Shown: positions 53,010 to 62,257, counted from the stretch's first letter. The stretch: DNA of 64,000 bases from Paenibacillus typhae (GCF_900099765.1 NZ_FNDX01000008.1:62001-126000), one strand, 5' to 3'. Notes: a model not told the origin generated them from the letters alone. Made by a program: numbers and translations.

Positions 53010-53402
53010 ATGATGATAACATCTCCTTACGAGAAGTACCGTCAATCCGCTGTATCTACATCCAGCCCTTCACAATTGCTGCTGATGCTGTACGATGGAG
53101 CCATTCGTTTTGGTCGAGCCGCTTTGGAAGGAATAGATACCGCAGATTACAGCGGGTTAAGTATAAATGTAGGTAAAGCCCGGGCTATCATCAAGGAGCT
53201 GAGCAACACCTTAGACTCTTCTTATGAAGTCTCTGCAGGATTAAAATCTATGTATGAATACATTGATCATTTATTTACGGAAACCAATATCAATAAATCC
53301 AAGACAGCCGGAGAGGAAGCCATCGGCTATCTCATGGAGCTTCGCCAGACCTTTGCACAAGCTGCAAAGATGTCTGCAGGTCAAACGCAGCAGCATGGAT
53401 AA
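53010..53402 (+). CDS. fliS: Flagellin export chaperone FliS
   Basis: 130 aa helical chaperone that keeps flagellin unfolded before export; in B. subtilis it also affects FliW-Hag balance. Motifs are SPYEKYRQSAVSTSSPSQLLLMLYDGAIRF and INVGKARAIIKELSNTL. AAAGGAGTGAG precedes tandem ATGs at 53010 and 53013. The stop overlaps the fliT start. Confidence 0.95.
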   Translation: MMITSPYEKYRQSAVSTSSPSQLLLMLYDGAIRFGRAALEGIDTADYSGLSINVGKARAIIKELSNTLDSSYEVSAGLKSMYEYIDHLFTETNINKSKTAGEEAIGYLMELRQTFAQAAKMSAGQTQQHG

Positions 53403-53730
53403 GCTGCTGGAGGAACTGGAGCAGCTTACCGTTGAGATCGTTTCAAGACCCATAGATGGCCCACATGAGGAATTGGAAGAGTTTGTATATAGACGACAGA
53501 AGTTTGTAGATTCGATAGCAAATGAAGCCGAACAATGTCGAATGACCTCTGCGCAAAAAGCTGTATTGGGTCGGATCCTGGAACACGACCCTGCTATTAT
53601 GGCTCGAATGAATGCCCACCGGTTAGAGGCACGGGACTGGCTGCTGAAACGTAACCAAGCCAAAGCTCAACGCAACGCCTACGAGGCCGCCTACACCCCT
53701 GACAGCATTCTAATGGACCGCAAAAAATAA
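53395..53730 (+). CDS. fliT: Flagellar chaperone FliT
   Basis: 111 aa helical protein, probably the FliD chaperone. It starts MDKLLEELEQLTVEIVSRP and has HEELEEFVYRRQKFVDSI with a basic C-terminal helix. ATG 53395 overlaps the last codons of fliS by 8 bases, and no strong SD is seen, so translation is probably coupled. A longer open frame upstream (from 53254) lies entirely inside fliS and is not used. A terminator follows. Confidence 0.88.
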   Translation: MDKLLEELEQLTVEIVSRPIDGPHEELEEFVYRRQKFVDSIANEAEQCRMTSAQKAVLGRILEHDPAIMARMNAHRLEARDWLLKRNQAKAQRNAYEAAYTPDSILMDRKK

Positions 53731-53751
53731 TATTTCTTAATGTTTCAGCTC

Positions 53752-53789
53752 AGGAGCAGGCGGGTATTATATAGCGTCTGCTCCTTTTT
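53752..53789 (+). terminator. Terminator of the late flagellar operon
   Basis: AGGAGCAG / CTGCTCCT stem, long loop, followed by TTTTT. Confidence 0.88.
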
Positions 53790-53869
53790 GATGAAATGAT
53801 CACACTTGAAGCTGATTTGTTTAAATTTGCGGGTGGTAAATTATTGAAAGTAAACATTTACTTTTCCAA

Positions 53870-53899
53870 TTGACAATGAAGAAGCTGCGGTGGTATAGT
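53870..53899 (+). promoter_or_regulatory. Promoter of the cold-shock gene
   Basis: TTGACA (53870-53875), 18 bp, TATAGT (53894-53899) with an extended TGg in front. Strong sigma-A type; the leader is about 47 nt, short for a csp gene. Confidence 0.8.
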
Positions 53900-53952
53900 C
53901 GAGTTGTGGGCAAGACTCACGTTCATCTGATGACGAAGGGAATGTTTAATCA

Positions 53953-54150
53953 ATGGAAGGTAAAGTAAAATGGTTTAACGCAGAAAAAGGCTATGGCTTC
54001 ATCGAAACTGCCGATGGTGGCGACGTATTCGTACACTTCTCCGCAATCCAAACTGAAGGCTTCAAAACTTTGGATGAAGGTCAATCCGTAGAGTTTGACA
54101 TCGTTGAAGGCGCACGCGGACCACAAGCAGCTAACGTCATCAAATTATAA
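53953..54150 (+). CDS. Cold-shock domain protein
   Basis: 65 aa nucleic-acid chaperone of the CspA/CspB family. [18 protein letters not shown] contains RNP1 (KGYGFIE), and [10 protein letters not shown] is RNP2; the end [10 protein letters not shown] is typical. There is no equivalent between fliT and hpf in B. subtilis, so this is a local insertion. It has its own strong promoter and terminator. Confidence 0.96.
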   Translation: MEGKVKWFNAEKGYGFIETADGGDVFVHFSAIQTEGFKTLDEGQSVEFDIVEGARGPQAANVIKL

Positions 54151-54213
54151 TCATCCGGCGCAGCCGACCTACATATATGGTAGATGGTTAGCAATTTAGA
54201 CAACGCTAGCAGG

Positions 54214-54243
54214 GACCCTGGGATTCTCCCGGGGTCTTTTTTT
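54214..54243 (+). terminator. Terminator of the cold-shock gene
   Basis: GACCCTGGGA / TCCCGGGGTC with one wobble pair, loop ttc, then seven T. Confidence 0.93.
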
Positions 54244-54556
54244 ATTGTTCTGAAAGCGCTAATCCTACAGCGAAAACGTCAAAGCTAACATGAATTCCCA
54301 ATAATCTGTTAGGGTTATGAAAAAAATGGGTAATAACGGATGTTGGGCCTACGATCTTGCCTCGATGCAGACTATTCGTAGCTTAGGCGTATGGTTGAGA
54401 AAGGTGTGAAAAGCGATATCGTGAAGCTAATGCCCTTCTGCAGTACAGTGAAATGTGTCTACACATAAAGGAATGAATTACACTATGCTGCCTAAGCTGT
54501 CAGTACGTAGAGTATGCTTCCTGAAGCAGATATGTTGTATAAAACGGATTTAATAA
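54244..54556 (+). other. Gene-free region between the csp terminator and the SLH leader
   Basis: No supported gene. A 30-codon frame from ATG 54317 has no proper ribosome site. Short inverted arms (for example gcctacga with ttcgtagcttaggc, 54347-54397) suggest secondary structure, but no known riboswitch consensus was recognised. A clear sigma-A promoter was not found. Confidence 0.4.
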
Positions 54557-54559
54557 CGC

Positions 54560-54577
54560 GGAGGTCCACAAATGTAA
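54560..54577 (+). promoter_or_regulatory. Start-stop element: SD, ATG, TAA
   Basis: GGAGG (54560-54564) is 7 nt ahead of ATG (54572-54574), which is followed at once by TAA (54575-54577). A ribosome could initiate and stop here without making a peptide. The TAA abuts the left arm of the hairpin 54578-54636. Confidence 0.6.
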
Positions 54578-54636
54578 GCGCATGCTTCCAAGAATGATAA
54601 TTGCAAGCCAATGGTTACAGCCATGGAGGGATGCGC
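54578..54636 (+). promoter_or_regulatory. Hairpin just upstream of the SLH gene ribosome site
   Basis: GCGCAT (54578-54583) pairs with ATGCGC (54631-54636); a TCCA/TGGA pair and an inner ATGG/CCAT arm extend it. It ends 12 bases before the AGGAGG (54649-54654) of the SLH gene. Confidence 0.6.
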
Positions 54637-54666
54637 AATCAAACTTTTAGGAGGATGGATAGCAGA

Positions 54667-56103
54667 ATGAAGAAGATGTGGCGCGGTTTGATGACTGGAA
54701 TACTCGGAATCAGCATGTTGTTCGGGGCTCTTGGAAGTGTCTCTGCAGCAACGGCCAAGGATATTCAGGGACACTGGGCACAGAGTCAGCTACAGGACTG
54801 GCTCGATAAAGGGTACCTGCAAGGTTATGCTGACGGGACGGTAAAACCGAATAATGCGATTACCCGTGGCGAGTATGTTGCATTGGTAAACCGCCTGTTT
54901 GGATTTACGGACACGGCAGCAATCACGTTTACAGATCTCAAGAGCACCAACTGGGCTTACAGCGAAGTGGCCAAAGCTGTAAGAGCCGGATATATTGGCG
55001 GATATGAGAATAATACTTTCCGTGCTACCAGTCCAATTACCCGTCAGGAAGCTGCAGTGATTACTGCCAAGCTCCTCAGTTTGAATACTAGCACCACAAC
55101 GCTGACATTCAAGGATAGTGCTCAAATTGCCTCATGGGCTAAAGGAGCAGTCGCAGCCGCGGCTGCCAAGAGTATCATTAACGGTTATCCGGATGGAACC
55201 TTCGGTCCGAAAAAGGCTCTGACCAGAGCTGAAGCAGTAGGTATCATCGGGAACTCGGCGGCGAATAAGCCAGGCGGTACAATCACGCCAACTCCTACAC
55301 CTACAGCTACCCCGTCTGCAACGGCCACTCCAACTCCGACGGCAACCCCTACCAGCCCGGCTGGAGGAGGTAGCGGCGGAGGTGGCGGAGGTGGCGGAGG
55401 TGGCGGTGGAAGCACTGCTCCAACCGTTAGCGGAATAACTTATGGACATGTGGGCTCTGTTACGGCAGATGTATATATGACCCCTTCAGTGACAGGAGCC
55501 GTTTATTATGTTGTTGCCCCGTACAGCAGTACAGCGGTCGCGCCTAACCATCTGCAGGTTCGTGACGGTCTGACTGCAACCGGCACGGCAGGTGTGAATG
55601 CAGGTTCTACGGATGCTACCGCCGGCAGCACTGTGTCATTCTCGGTTTACGGATTGCAGGCAAGTACTGAGTACGCGGCCTATATTGCGGTTACTGATAC
55701 TGCAGGCAGCTGGTCAGGGGTTTATACTCTCCGGTTAACTACTGCCTCTGCCAGCGGTGGAGCCATCACTGAACTTAGCCCCGGCACAATGGGGACAGTA
55801 ACGGCTGATGTTTATGTAACCTACGGCCAGACGGGCGGTGTAGCCACACCTGTACGGTATGTGGTGCTTCCTGCTGACGCTACCCAGCCTACTGCAGCAC
55901 AGATTGCAGCAGGCCAAAACAGTTCCGGTGTACAGCTTGCTGCACCTTGGAGCGGCGGCCTTACACCGGTGCCGGGAGTAAGACAGACACTGGCTCTTAG
56001 TGGTCTGACGGCTGATACTGGTTATAAAGTGTATGTCATTGCAGGCAGCGGAACATCATGGTCACCGGTAGAAATTTTACGGATTCATACGAAACAGCCT
56101 TAA
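54667..56103 (+). CDS. Exported SLH protein with poly-Gly linker and two beta domains
   Basis: 478 aa. The signal peptide MKKMWRGLMTGILGISMLFG ends near VSA-A. Three SLH domains (about residues 30-200) follow: DIQGHWAQSQLQDWLDKGYL, FTDLKSTNWAYSEVAKAVRA and FKDSAQIASWAKGAVAAAA. A Thr-Pro-rich linker leads to a run of Gly from about residue 232, coded by a 9-bp tandem repeat. Two related beta domains (GITYGHVGSVTADVYMTPS; LSPGTMGTVTADVYVTYGQ) end the protein, possibly Fn3-like. ATG 54667 is chosen with AGGAGG 12 nt ahead; ATG 54655 touches the SD. Function unknown; wall-bound by the SLH domains. Confidence 0.9.
   Translation: MKKMWRGLMTGILGISMLFGALGSVSAATAKDIQGHWAQSQLQDWLDKGYLQGYADGTVKPNNAITRGEYVALVNRLFGFTDTAAITFTDLKSTNWAYSEVAKAVRAGYIGGYENNTFRATSPITRQEAAVITAKLLSLNTSTTTLTFKDSAQIASWAKGAVAAAAAKSIINGYPDGTFGPKKALTRAEAVGIIGNSAANKPGGTITPTPTPTATPSATATPTPTATPTSPAGGGSGGGGGGGGGGGGSTAPTVSGITYGHVGSVTADVYMTPSVTGAVYYVVAPYSSTAVAPNHLQVRDGLTATGTAGVNAGSTDATAGSTVSFSVYGLQASTEYAAYIAVTDTAGSWSGVYTLRLTTASASGGAITELSPGTMGTVTADVYVTYGQTGGVATPVRYVVLPADATQPTAAQIAAGQNSSGVQLAAPWSGGLTPVPGVRQTLALSGLTADTGYKVYVIAGSGTSWSPVEILRIHTKQP
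55362..55410 (+). repeat. 9-bp tandem repeat coding poly-Gly
   Basis: The unit ggaggtggc is repeated about four to five times inside the SLH gene. In-frame slippage would change linker length by three Gly per unit. Confidence 0.85.
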
Positions 56104-56299
56104 AGCTTAATACAGCCCGAATCTGGCGTTCTGTAAGGAATTTGCTATTATAAATTCGGGCCGTCTAGGAATAATATAAGCGGCTAGACATGGTCCGGAT
56201 GAGGGCAGCCTGATTGCCCCGTCCGGACTTTGTTTATTTTTAAATATAGAAAGCTGTAGATTAATGTTAGGTAAATGTAAAGTCTGTAACGAATTGCTT

Positions 56300-56328
56300 T
56301 TTACTTAGCGCTGACAATTTGGTATAAT
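56300..56328 (+). promoter_or_regulatory. Sigma-A-type promoter of hpf
   Basis: TTTACT (56300-56305), 17 bp, TATAAT (56323-56328) with extended TGg in front, 29 bases before the hpf ATG. No clear sigma-B or sigma-H pattern was seen. Confidence 0.75.
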
Positions 56329-56356
56329 GGGAACGTAAACAAAGGAGGAGTGCCCT

Positions 56357-56908
56357 ATGCAATTCAGCATTCGAGGTCAACAAATTGAAGTGACAGATGC
56401 TTTGAGAGATTATGTTGATAAGAAGCTCAGCAGACTTGAGAAGTATTTCGATGCACCCCCTACCTCAGAAGGATATGTGACGCTTAGCGTAGTCCGCGGC
56501 CTTCATACGGTGGAAGTAACGATTCCGCTGGCCGGCGTGACACTTCGTGCAGAAGACCGCAGCGACGACATGTATGCATCTATTGATGCTGTTGTGGACA
56601 AGCTGGAACGGCAGATCCGCAAGCACAAAACCAAACTCAACCGTAAGTTCCGCCAGGAAGGCAGCCTGAAGACCATCTTTGTGGAAGAACCGGCGAGTAG
56701 CGTCGCCGTTGAAGAACAGGATTACGATGATTTGGAAGTAGTGCGGAACAAGCGCTTCACCCTGAAGCCTATGGATGTCGAGGAAGCCATTCTGCAGATG
56801 AACATGGTTGGACATAATTTCTTTGTATTCTCCAACATTGAGACTTCTGAAGTAAGCGTTGTTTACAAACGCAATGACGGCAAGTACGGCCTGATCGAAC
56901 AAGACTAA
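56357..56908 (+). CDS. hpf: Ribosome hibernation promoting factor, long form
   Basis: Dimerises 70S ribosomes into inactive 100S particles in stationary phase. 183 aa, the long form. The N-terminal S30AE domain is MQFSIRGQQIEVTDALRDYV to DMYASIDAVVDKLERQIRKHKTK. The C-terminal dimerisation domain is VRNKRFTLKPMDVEEAILQMNMVGHNFFVF. SD AAAGGAGGAG precedes ATG 56357. It keeps its place ahead of secA as yvyD in B. subtilis. Confidence 0.96.
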   Translation: MQFSIRGQQIEVTDALRDYVDKKLSRLEKYFDAPPTSEGYVTLSVVRGLHTVEVTIPLAGVTLRAEDRSDDMYASIDAVVDKLERQIRKHKTKLNRKFRQEGSLKTIFVEEPASSVAVEEQDYDDLEVVRNKRFTLKPMDVEEAILQMNMVGHNFFVFSNIETSEVSVVYKRNDGKYGLIEQD

Positions 56909-56976
56909 TCTGATAATCAGGCACAGGTTTATACTTGATGGTTATTGCCGCCAGTATTAATTTCAAAAAATCAGCC

Positions 56977-57008
56977 GAGTCCCTATTCGCTTGAAGCGGA
57001 TAGGGCTC
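56977..57008 (+). terminator. Possible terminator after hpf
   Basis: Near-perfect stem CCCTATTCGCTT / AAGCGGATAGGG with GAG/CTC at the base; the T-run is weak (ttact). Confidence 0.55.
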
Positions 57009-57205
57009 TTACTCGTATATAAAGGGTGACAATTTGCCGCTTCTTCTATTTTGCAAAATAAGGTTGCGGCTGCTCGTATTGCGGCTTGTCTTACAAACTG
57101 TTACAATTTATGAAGCAGCGGAATCGAAATAATATATGGCCCTTTCAATATTTATTTAAGGATGGGCTCGGTTCCACCATCTGTGTTGCATGAAAGGGGT
57201 TAACC

Positions 57206-59713
57206 ATGCTAGGACTTGTAAAGAAAATATTCGGCGACACCAACGAACGCGATGTCAAACGTCTCATGAAGACGGTCGATGTTATTAACGGACTGGAACC
57301 TGAATTCGTAGCCCTCTCGGATGAGGCGCTCAAGGCGAAGACAGAAGAATTCCGGGCCCGGATTGAAAAAGGCGAGACTCTGGAGGAGATTCTCCCCGAG
57401 GCATTTGCAACCGTACGCGAAGCTTCCAAACGGACGCTGGGCATGCGGCATTTTGACGTACAGCTTGTTGGAGGTATGGCGCTGCATGAAGGCCGGATCT
57501 CCGAGATGAAGACAGGTGAAGGTAAGACACTGGTAGGTACTTTGCCAGTCTATCTGAATGCACTGCTCGGTAAGGGCGTGCATGTGGTGACGGTGAATGA
57601 CTATCTGGCCCAGCGCGACAGCGCCCAAATGGCACAAATCTATAACTTCCTGGGCATGACGGTCGGGGTCAACCTGAACGGCATGGACCATGCTGATAAA
57701 CAAGACGCTTATGCCTGCGATATTACGTATGGTACCAACAATGAGTTTGGTTTCGACTATCTGCGTGACAACATGGTGCTCTATAAGGAGCAGATGGTAC
57801 AACGCCCGCTATATTTCTGTATTATTGATGAAGTGGACTCCATTCTGATTGACGAAGCCCGTACTCCGCTGATTATCTCGGGGCAAGCCGAGAAGTCGAC
57901 AGAGCTGTATTATGCAGCAGACCGTTTTGTTAAAAAGCTGACGGCTGAAGAAGATTACACTGTAGATATTAAAGTGAAGTCGGTAGCTCTGACTGAGAAG
58001 GGCGTGGCTACGGCTGAACGCGCTTTTGGTGTTGAGAACCTGTACGATCACAGCCACGTTACGCTGAATCATCATATCGTCCAGGCGCTTAAGGCTAATG
58101 TCATCATGCGCCGTGATGTCGATTATGTAGTGAACGGTGATGAGGTTGTCATTGTCGATGAGTTTACCGGACGTCTGATGGCGGGCCGCCGCTACAGCGA
58201 CGGTCTGCATCAGGCTATTGAGGCCAAAGAAGAAATCCAGGTACAGAACGAGAGCATGACACTGGCTACAATTACCTTCCAGAACTACTTCCGGATGTAC
58301 CGCAAACTGGGCGGTATGACAGGTACAGCTAAGACGGAAGAAGAAGAATTCAAGAAAATTTACGGCCTGGAGGTTCTTCAGGTACCGACGAATAAACCGA
58401 ACCAGCGTGTAGACATGCCTGACGTTGTCTATAAGAGTGAGAACGGCAAATTCAACGCAGTGGTATCCGAGATTGTAGAACGCCACAAGAAGAACCAGCC
58501 TGTACTGGTTGGTACAGTATCCATTGAGAATTCCGAACGCGTATCTGAAATGCTGAAGCGCAAAGGAATCAAGCATCAGGTGCTGAACGCCAAGCATCAT
58601 GAATCCGAGGCGGAGATCATTTCCCAGGCCGGACAGCCAGGAACCGTGACCATCGCAACCAATATGGCCGGCCGCGGTACAGATATTATGCTTGGTGACG
58701 GTGTCAGAGATGTTGGCGGTCTGCATATTATTGGTACAGAGCGTCATGAATCCCGCCGCATCGATAACCAGCTGCGCGGACGTGCCGGACGCCAGGGTGA
58801 CCCGGGCTCGACACAGTTCTATCTGTCACTTGGTGACGAGCTGATGAAGCGGTTTGGTGCGGACAACGTGCTGAACATGATGGACCGTCTGGGCTTTGAA
58901 GAAGACCAGCCGATCGAGAGCCGCATGATTACACGCGCAATTGAATCGGCCCAGAAGCGGGTAGAAGGCAATAACTTCGATATTCGTAAGGTCGTTCTTC
59001 AGTATGATGATGTTATGAATCAGCAGCGTGAAATCATTTACAAACAGCGCCGTGAAATTCTCGAATCCGAGAACATCAAAGGCGTTGTAACCGAGATGAT
59101 CAAGCCGGTTATTGACCGTGTAGTGCGTGCACATTGCAGTGATGATATTCCGGAGAACTGGGAGCTGCAGGAGGTTGCTGACTATGTCAACAGCAAGCTG
59201 CTTGATGAAGGCGCCCTTACCCGTGATGAGCTGTGGGGCAAGGAAGTAGAAGAAATCGTTGATTTCATCTTTGAACGTGTTATGCAGAAGTATGATGCAC
59301 GTGAAGAGCGCCTTGGCGCTGAGCTGGTACGTGAATTCGAGAAGGTTATCGTGCTCCGTTCCGTAGACAGCAAATGGATGGATCATATTGATGCGATGGA
59401 TCAGCTGCGTCAAGGGATTCACCTGCGTGCTTACGGCGGTACCGATCCGCTGCGTGAATATCAGTTTGAAGGCTTTGAGATGTTCAACGCCATGACTGCC
59501 GCCATTCAGGAGGAAGTCGCTACGTACATTATGAAGGCGCACATCGAAGCCAACCAGGAACGCCAGTCTGTAGTCGAGGAAGATAAAATCTCGACCAACG
59601 CTGAGCCGGCTGAGAAGCGTCCGGTGCATGTCGAAGCGGCGATTGGCCGTAACGATCCTTGCCCATGCGGCAGCGGCAAGAAGTACAAGAACTGCCACGG
59701 CCAGAACGCATAA
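57206..59713 (+). CDS. secA: Preprotein translocase ATPase SecA
   Basis: Motor of the Sec pathway; it would export the many signal-peptide proteins seen here. 835 aa. It starts [20 protein letters not shown]; helicase-type motifs are [17 protein letters not shown] (Walker A), [15 protein letters not shown]-like [19 protein letters not shown] (Walker B), [14 protein letters not shown] and [20 protein letters not shown]. The C-terminal zinc motif [17 protein letters not shown] is intact, as in SecA forms that contact SecB or lipids. SD GGGG is about 7 nt ahead. Confidence 0.98.
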   Translation: MLGLVKKIFGDTNERDVKRLMKTVDVINGLEPEFVALSDEALKAKTEEFRARIEKGETLEEILPEAFATVREASKRTLGMRHFDVQLVGGMALHEGRISEMKTGEGKTLVGTLPVYLNALLGKGVHVVTVNDYLAQRDSAQMAQIYNFLGMTVGVNLNGMDHADKQDAYACDITYGTNNEFGFDYLRDNMVLYKEQMVQRPLYFCIIDEVDSILIDEARTPLIISGQAEKSTELYYAADRFVKKLTAEEDYTVDIKVKSVALTEKGVATAERAFGVENLYDHSHVTLNHHIVQALKANVIMRRDVDYVVNGDEVVIVDEFTGRLMAGRRYSDGLHQAIEAKEEIQVQNESMTLATITFQNYFRMYRKLGGMTGTAKTEEEEFKKIYGLEVLQVPTNKPNQRVDMPDVVYKSENGKFNAVVSEIVERHKKNQPVLVGTVSIENSERVSEMLKRKGIKHQVLNAKHHESEAEIISQAGQPGTVTIATNMAGRGTDIMLGDGVRDVGGLHIIGTERHESRRIDNQLRGRAGRQGDPGSTQFYLSLGDELMKRFGADNVLNMMDRLGFEEDQPIESRMITRAIESAQKRVEGNNFDIRKVVLQYDDVMNQQREIIYKQRREILESENIKGVVTEMIKPVIDRVVRAHCSDDIPENWELQEVADYVNSKLLDEGALTRDELWGKEVEEIVDFIFERVMQKYDAREERLGAELVREFEKVIVLRSVDSKWMDHIDAMDQLRQGIHLRAYGGTDPLREYQFEGFEMFNAMTAAIQEEVATYIMKAHIEANQERQSVVEEDKISTNAEPAEKRPVHVEAAIGRNDPCPCGSGKKYKNCHGQNA

Positions 59714-59748
59714 GGATATCCGAAGCGTCTCAGGCTTATAATGATAAT

Positions 59749-59799
59749 AAAAGCGGCTGGGCCCGGGGTTCCCCCCGTTTGCGGCCCTGCCGCTTTTTT
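59749..59799 (+). terminator. Terminator after secA
   Basis: AAAAGCGGC / GCCGCTTTTTT with an inner GGGCC/GGCCC stem. Confidence 0.93.
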
Positions 59800-59895
59800 G
59801 GAGTTTTGGGGATTTGGCGGTGTAGCTGCAAAGGATGAGCAGTGCGTTCTCAAAAAATCTAAAACTAAGGTGGAAGCGGTGGAGGGGAAGTTTGG

Positions 59896-60120
59896 AACTG
59901 TAGGAGCGTCAGCGTCCGCCTGAAAGCTTTTCGCAGAAAAGCTCACTTCGGAAGCATACGCTGTCTTCAGATTTCTACCGCGAACAGCGTTTCCAATCAG
60001 GAAATCTGAAGACAACAGCGGCCTTAAGTCCAAACATTCCCTGGAGCTGCGGAATACGCCAGGTGCAAGATTGAGGAGCAAGGAGCCATGCGTGCTCTAC
60101 TCCCTGGGACGATGCAAACT
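59896..60120 (+). repeat. REP-like intergenic element between secA and prfB
   Basis: It contains a perfect small hairpin AGCTTTTC-gca-GAAAAGCT (59925-59943) and a 14-bp inverted repeat TGTCTTCAGATTTC (59962-59975) / GAAATCTGAAGACA (60001-60014), plus a GGAG-rich arm pair near 60075-60105. No gene is present in 59800-60170. Its compound-dyad form suggests a dispersed intergenic repeat, but only a genome search can show copies. Confidence 0.5.
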
Positions 60121-60170
60121 CCAATCAGCGGCCCCGCGCAATATTTTATTTTGAAAGGTGTAGTGATCCC

Positions 60171-61284
60171 ATGATCGATGCAAGCGTGAAGCAGGACCTG
60201 CGTGAAATAGGCAAGAAACTAACAAACCTTAGGGGGTCTCTTTGACTTAGACCTGAAGCTGGAAGTCATTGCGAACTTTGAAGAGAAGATGGCAGCGCCG
60301 GATTTCTGGAATGACAATGAGCAGGCCCAGGCAGTCATCGGCGAGATGAATGCAGTAAAATCCGTGGTAGACCAGTTTGAGAAGCTGCAGCAGGAGTACG
60401 ATGATGCGGCGATGATGGTAGAGCTGGCCGATGAGGAAGGCGACGAGGAGCTTGCTGCCGAGGTTGCCGGAAACATCCGGACAATCAGCGGCAAGGTGGA
60501 TGAATTCGAGCTGCAGCTGCTGCTTAATCAGCCCTATGATAAGCTGAATGCCATTCTGGAGCTTCATCCGGGTGCAGGCGGAACGGAGTCCCAGGACTGG
60601 GGCCAGATGCTGCTGCGCATGTACACACGCTGGGCGGAGAAAAGCGGCTTCAAGGTTGAAGTGCTCGACTACCTGCCGGGTGATGAGGCGGGCATCAAGA
60701 GTGTTACGCTGCTGATTAAGGGCTTCAATGCCTACGGCTATCTGAAAGCGGAAAAGGGTGTACACCGGCTGGTGCGCATCTCGCCGTTTGATTCCTCCGG
60801 GAGACGCCATACTTCGTTCGTTTCCTGTGATGTGGTGCCGGAGATTACCGATGATGTGGAAGTGGAGATCCGTACAGAGGATCTGAAAATAGATACCTAC
60901 CGGGCCAGCGGCGCGGGCGGTCAGCATATCAATACGACGGACTCGGCGGTGCGGATTACGCATATTCCTACAGGTGTAGTGGTAACCTGTCAGAATGAAC
61001 GCTCGCAGATCAAGAACCGGGAGCAGGCGATGAAGATGCTGCGCTCCAAGCTGTACGAGCAGAAGCTGCAGGAGCAGCAGAAGCAGCTGGACGAGATCCG
61101 CGGCGAACAATCCGATATTGCCTGGGGCAGCCAAATTCGCTCGTATGTATTCCACCCTTACAGCATGGTGAAGGATCACCGTACTTCCGTGGAAACCGGG
61201 AACGTGGGGGCTGTAATGGACGGCGATATTAACCTGTTCATCGACGGCTACCTGCGCAGCCAGATCAAGACAGAAGTTGAATAA
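60171..61284 (+). CDS. prfB: Peptide chain release factor 2, with programmed +1 frameshift
   Basis: Recognises UGA and UAA stops. The gene is in two frames: codons 60171-60242, then TGA at 60243-60245, with reading resumed in +1 at GAC 60244. The product is about 370 aa. The join gives [20 protein letters not shown]. Later motifs are the stop-recognising SPF in [12 protein letters not shown], and the catalytic GGQ in [17 protein letters not shown]. The start ATG 60171 has GAAAGGTG about 12 nt ahead. Autoregulation is built in: when RF2 is low, the ribosome stalls at TGA and shifts. It follows secA as in B. subtilis. Confidence 0.97.
60231..60246 (+). promoter_or_regulatory. RF2 programmed frameshift site
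   Basis: AGGGGGTCTCTTTGAC: an internal SD-like AGGGGG, three bases, then the slippery CTT (60240-60242) and TGA-C. It is identical in plan to the classic prfB site. Confidence 0.97.
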
Positions 61285-61338
61285 GCATAACTGGATTTCT
61301 ACGCGTCCTCGGAGTGTAGTAAGGAGAAGCTAGAGAAC

Positions 61339-62223
61339 ATGCAAAAAGAAAATTCACGCAACAAACCGCCGCTGATTCCGCTGAACGGGCCGCTGCGCCA
61401 TACAGTGGATGTGGCGTTAATCCTGATCGGTTCATTGATAACTGGTCTGGGGTTTAATCTGTTTTTTCTGCCGAACCAGATCGCTTCAGGGGGAGTATCC
61501 GGGTTGTCGGTGCTTGCTGAGGCATGGTTCGGCGCCGAGCCGGCTTTTACACAATGGGCCTTGAATATCCCGTTATTTATCCTCGGGGTTATTTTTCTTG
61601 GTAAGCAATACGGCATGCGCTCCCTGCTGGGGAGCTTTGTGCTGCCGCTGTTTATCTACCTGACTAAAGACGGTCCGGTTCCGACCACGAATCCGCTGCT
61701 CGCCTCGATTTATGGCGGGATCGCAGTCGGGCTTGGTCTGGGGCTGGTGTTCCGCGGACGCGGATCCACGGGCGGACTGACCATTTTGGCGCAGATTATT
61801 CAAAAGATTACCGGCTTCAGCTTCTCGCTGTCTGTAGTGCTGCTGGACGGTACGGTTATTACACTGGCTGCGTTTGTGCTGGGCATGGAGCAGGCGATGT
61901 ATGCACTGATCGGTCTGTTCGTGACCGGGAGAGTAATCAATGCGCTGGAGATGGGCTTCAGTGTAACCAAGGTGGCTTATATCATTTCAGATCATACAGA
62001 GGCGATATCCCAGGCGATTCTGAATGATCTGGACCGCGGGTTGACCAAGCTGAACGCACAGGGCGGCTATACCGGTGACAACCGGGTAGTGCTGATGGCG
62101 GTTGTCGGCCAGAACGAAATTACCCGGCTTAAAGCGATCGTCCGGTCTGTAGACCCGGGCGCGTTCGTTATCATTACTGAGGCCCATGAGGTGCTCGGTG
62201 AAGGATTTAAAAGAGAAGCGTAG
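61339..62223 (+). CDS. YitT family membrane protein (YvjA-like)
   Basis: 294 aa with about five or six membrane segments (VALILIGSLITGLGFNLFFL; WALNIPLFILGVIFLG; LLGSFVLPLFIYL; VVLLDGTVITLAAFVLG; ALIGLFVTGRVINAL). A C-terminal cytoplasmic DUF2179 domain follows (VAYIISDHTEAISQAILND to GAFVIITEAHEVLGEGF). IASGGVSGLSVLAEAW and STGGLTILAQI are conserved. The function is unknown. It lies 54 bases after prfB. The start ATG has AGGAGA about 13 nt ahead. Confidence 0.9.
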   Translation: MQKENSRNKPPLIPLNGPLRHTVDVALILIGSLITGLGFNLFFLPNQIASGGVSGLSVLAEAWFGAEPAFTQWALNIPLFILGVIFLGKQYGMRSLLGSFVLPLFIYLTKDGPVPTTNPLLASIYGGIAVGLGLGLVFRGRGSTGGLTILAQIIQKITGFSFSLSVVLLDGTVITLAAFVLGMEQAMYALIGLFVTGRVINALEMGFSVTKVAYIISDHTEAISQAILNDLDRGLTKLNAQGGYTGDNRVVLMAVVGQNEITRLKAIVRSVDPGAFVIITEAHEVLGEGFKREA

Positions 62224-62257
62224 ATGCTCCATTGGAGAAGTCAACGCTTCTCTTTTT
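62211..62257 (+). terminator. Terminator overlapping the yitT-like stop
   Basis: AAGAGAAGCGT / ACGCTTCTCTT, perfect 11-bp stem with a 22-nt loop, then TTT; the left arm includes the last codons of the gene. Confidence 0.88.

Noticed and set aside
53254-53394. Upstream extension of fliT inside fliS
   Set aside because: It overlaps fliS in another frame; the family start is MDKLLEEL at 53395.
54317-54409. 30-codon frame ahead of the SLH gene as a small gene or leader peptide
   Set aside because: AGGG lies only two bases before the ATG, and the sequence has no recognisable features.
59741-59923. 60-codon open frame after secA
   Set aside because: It runs through the secA terminator and the intergenic element and has no ribosome site.
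60243-60245. In-frame TGA early in prfB taken as a pseudogene sign
   Set aside because: It is the programmed frameshift stop, with all parts of the known site present.
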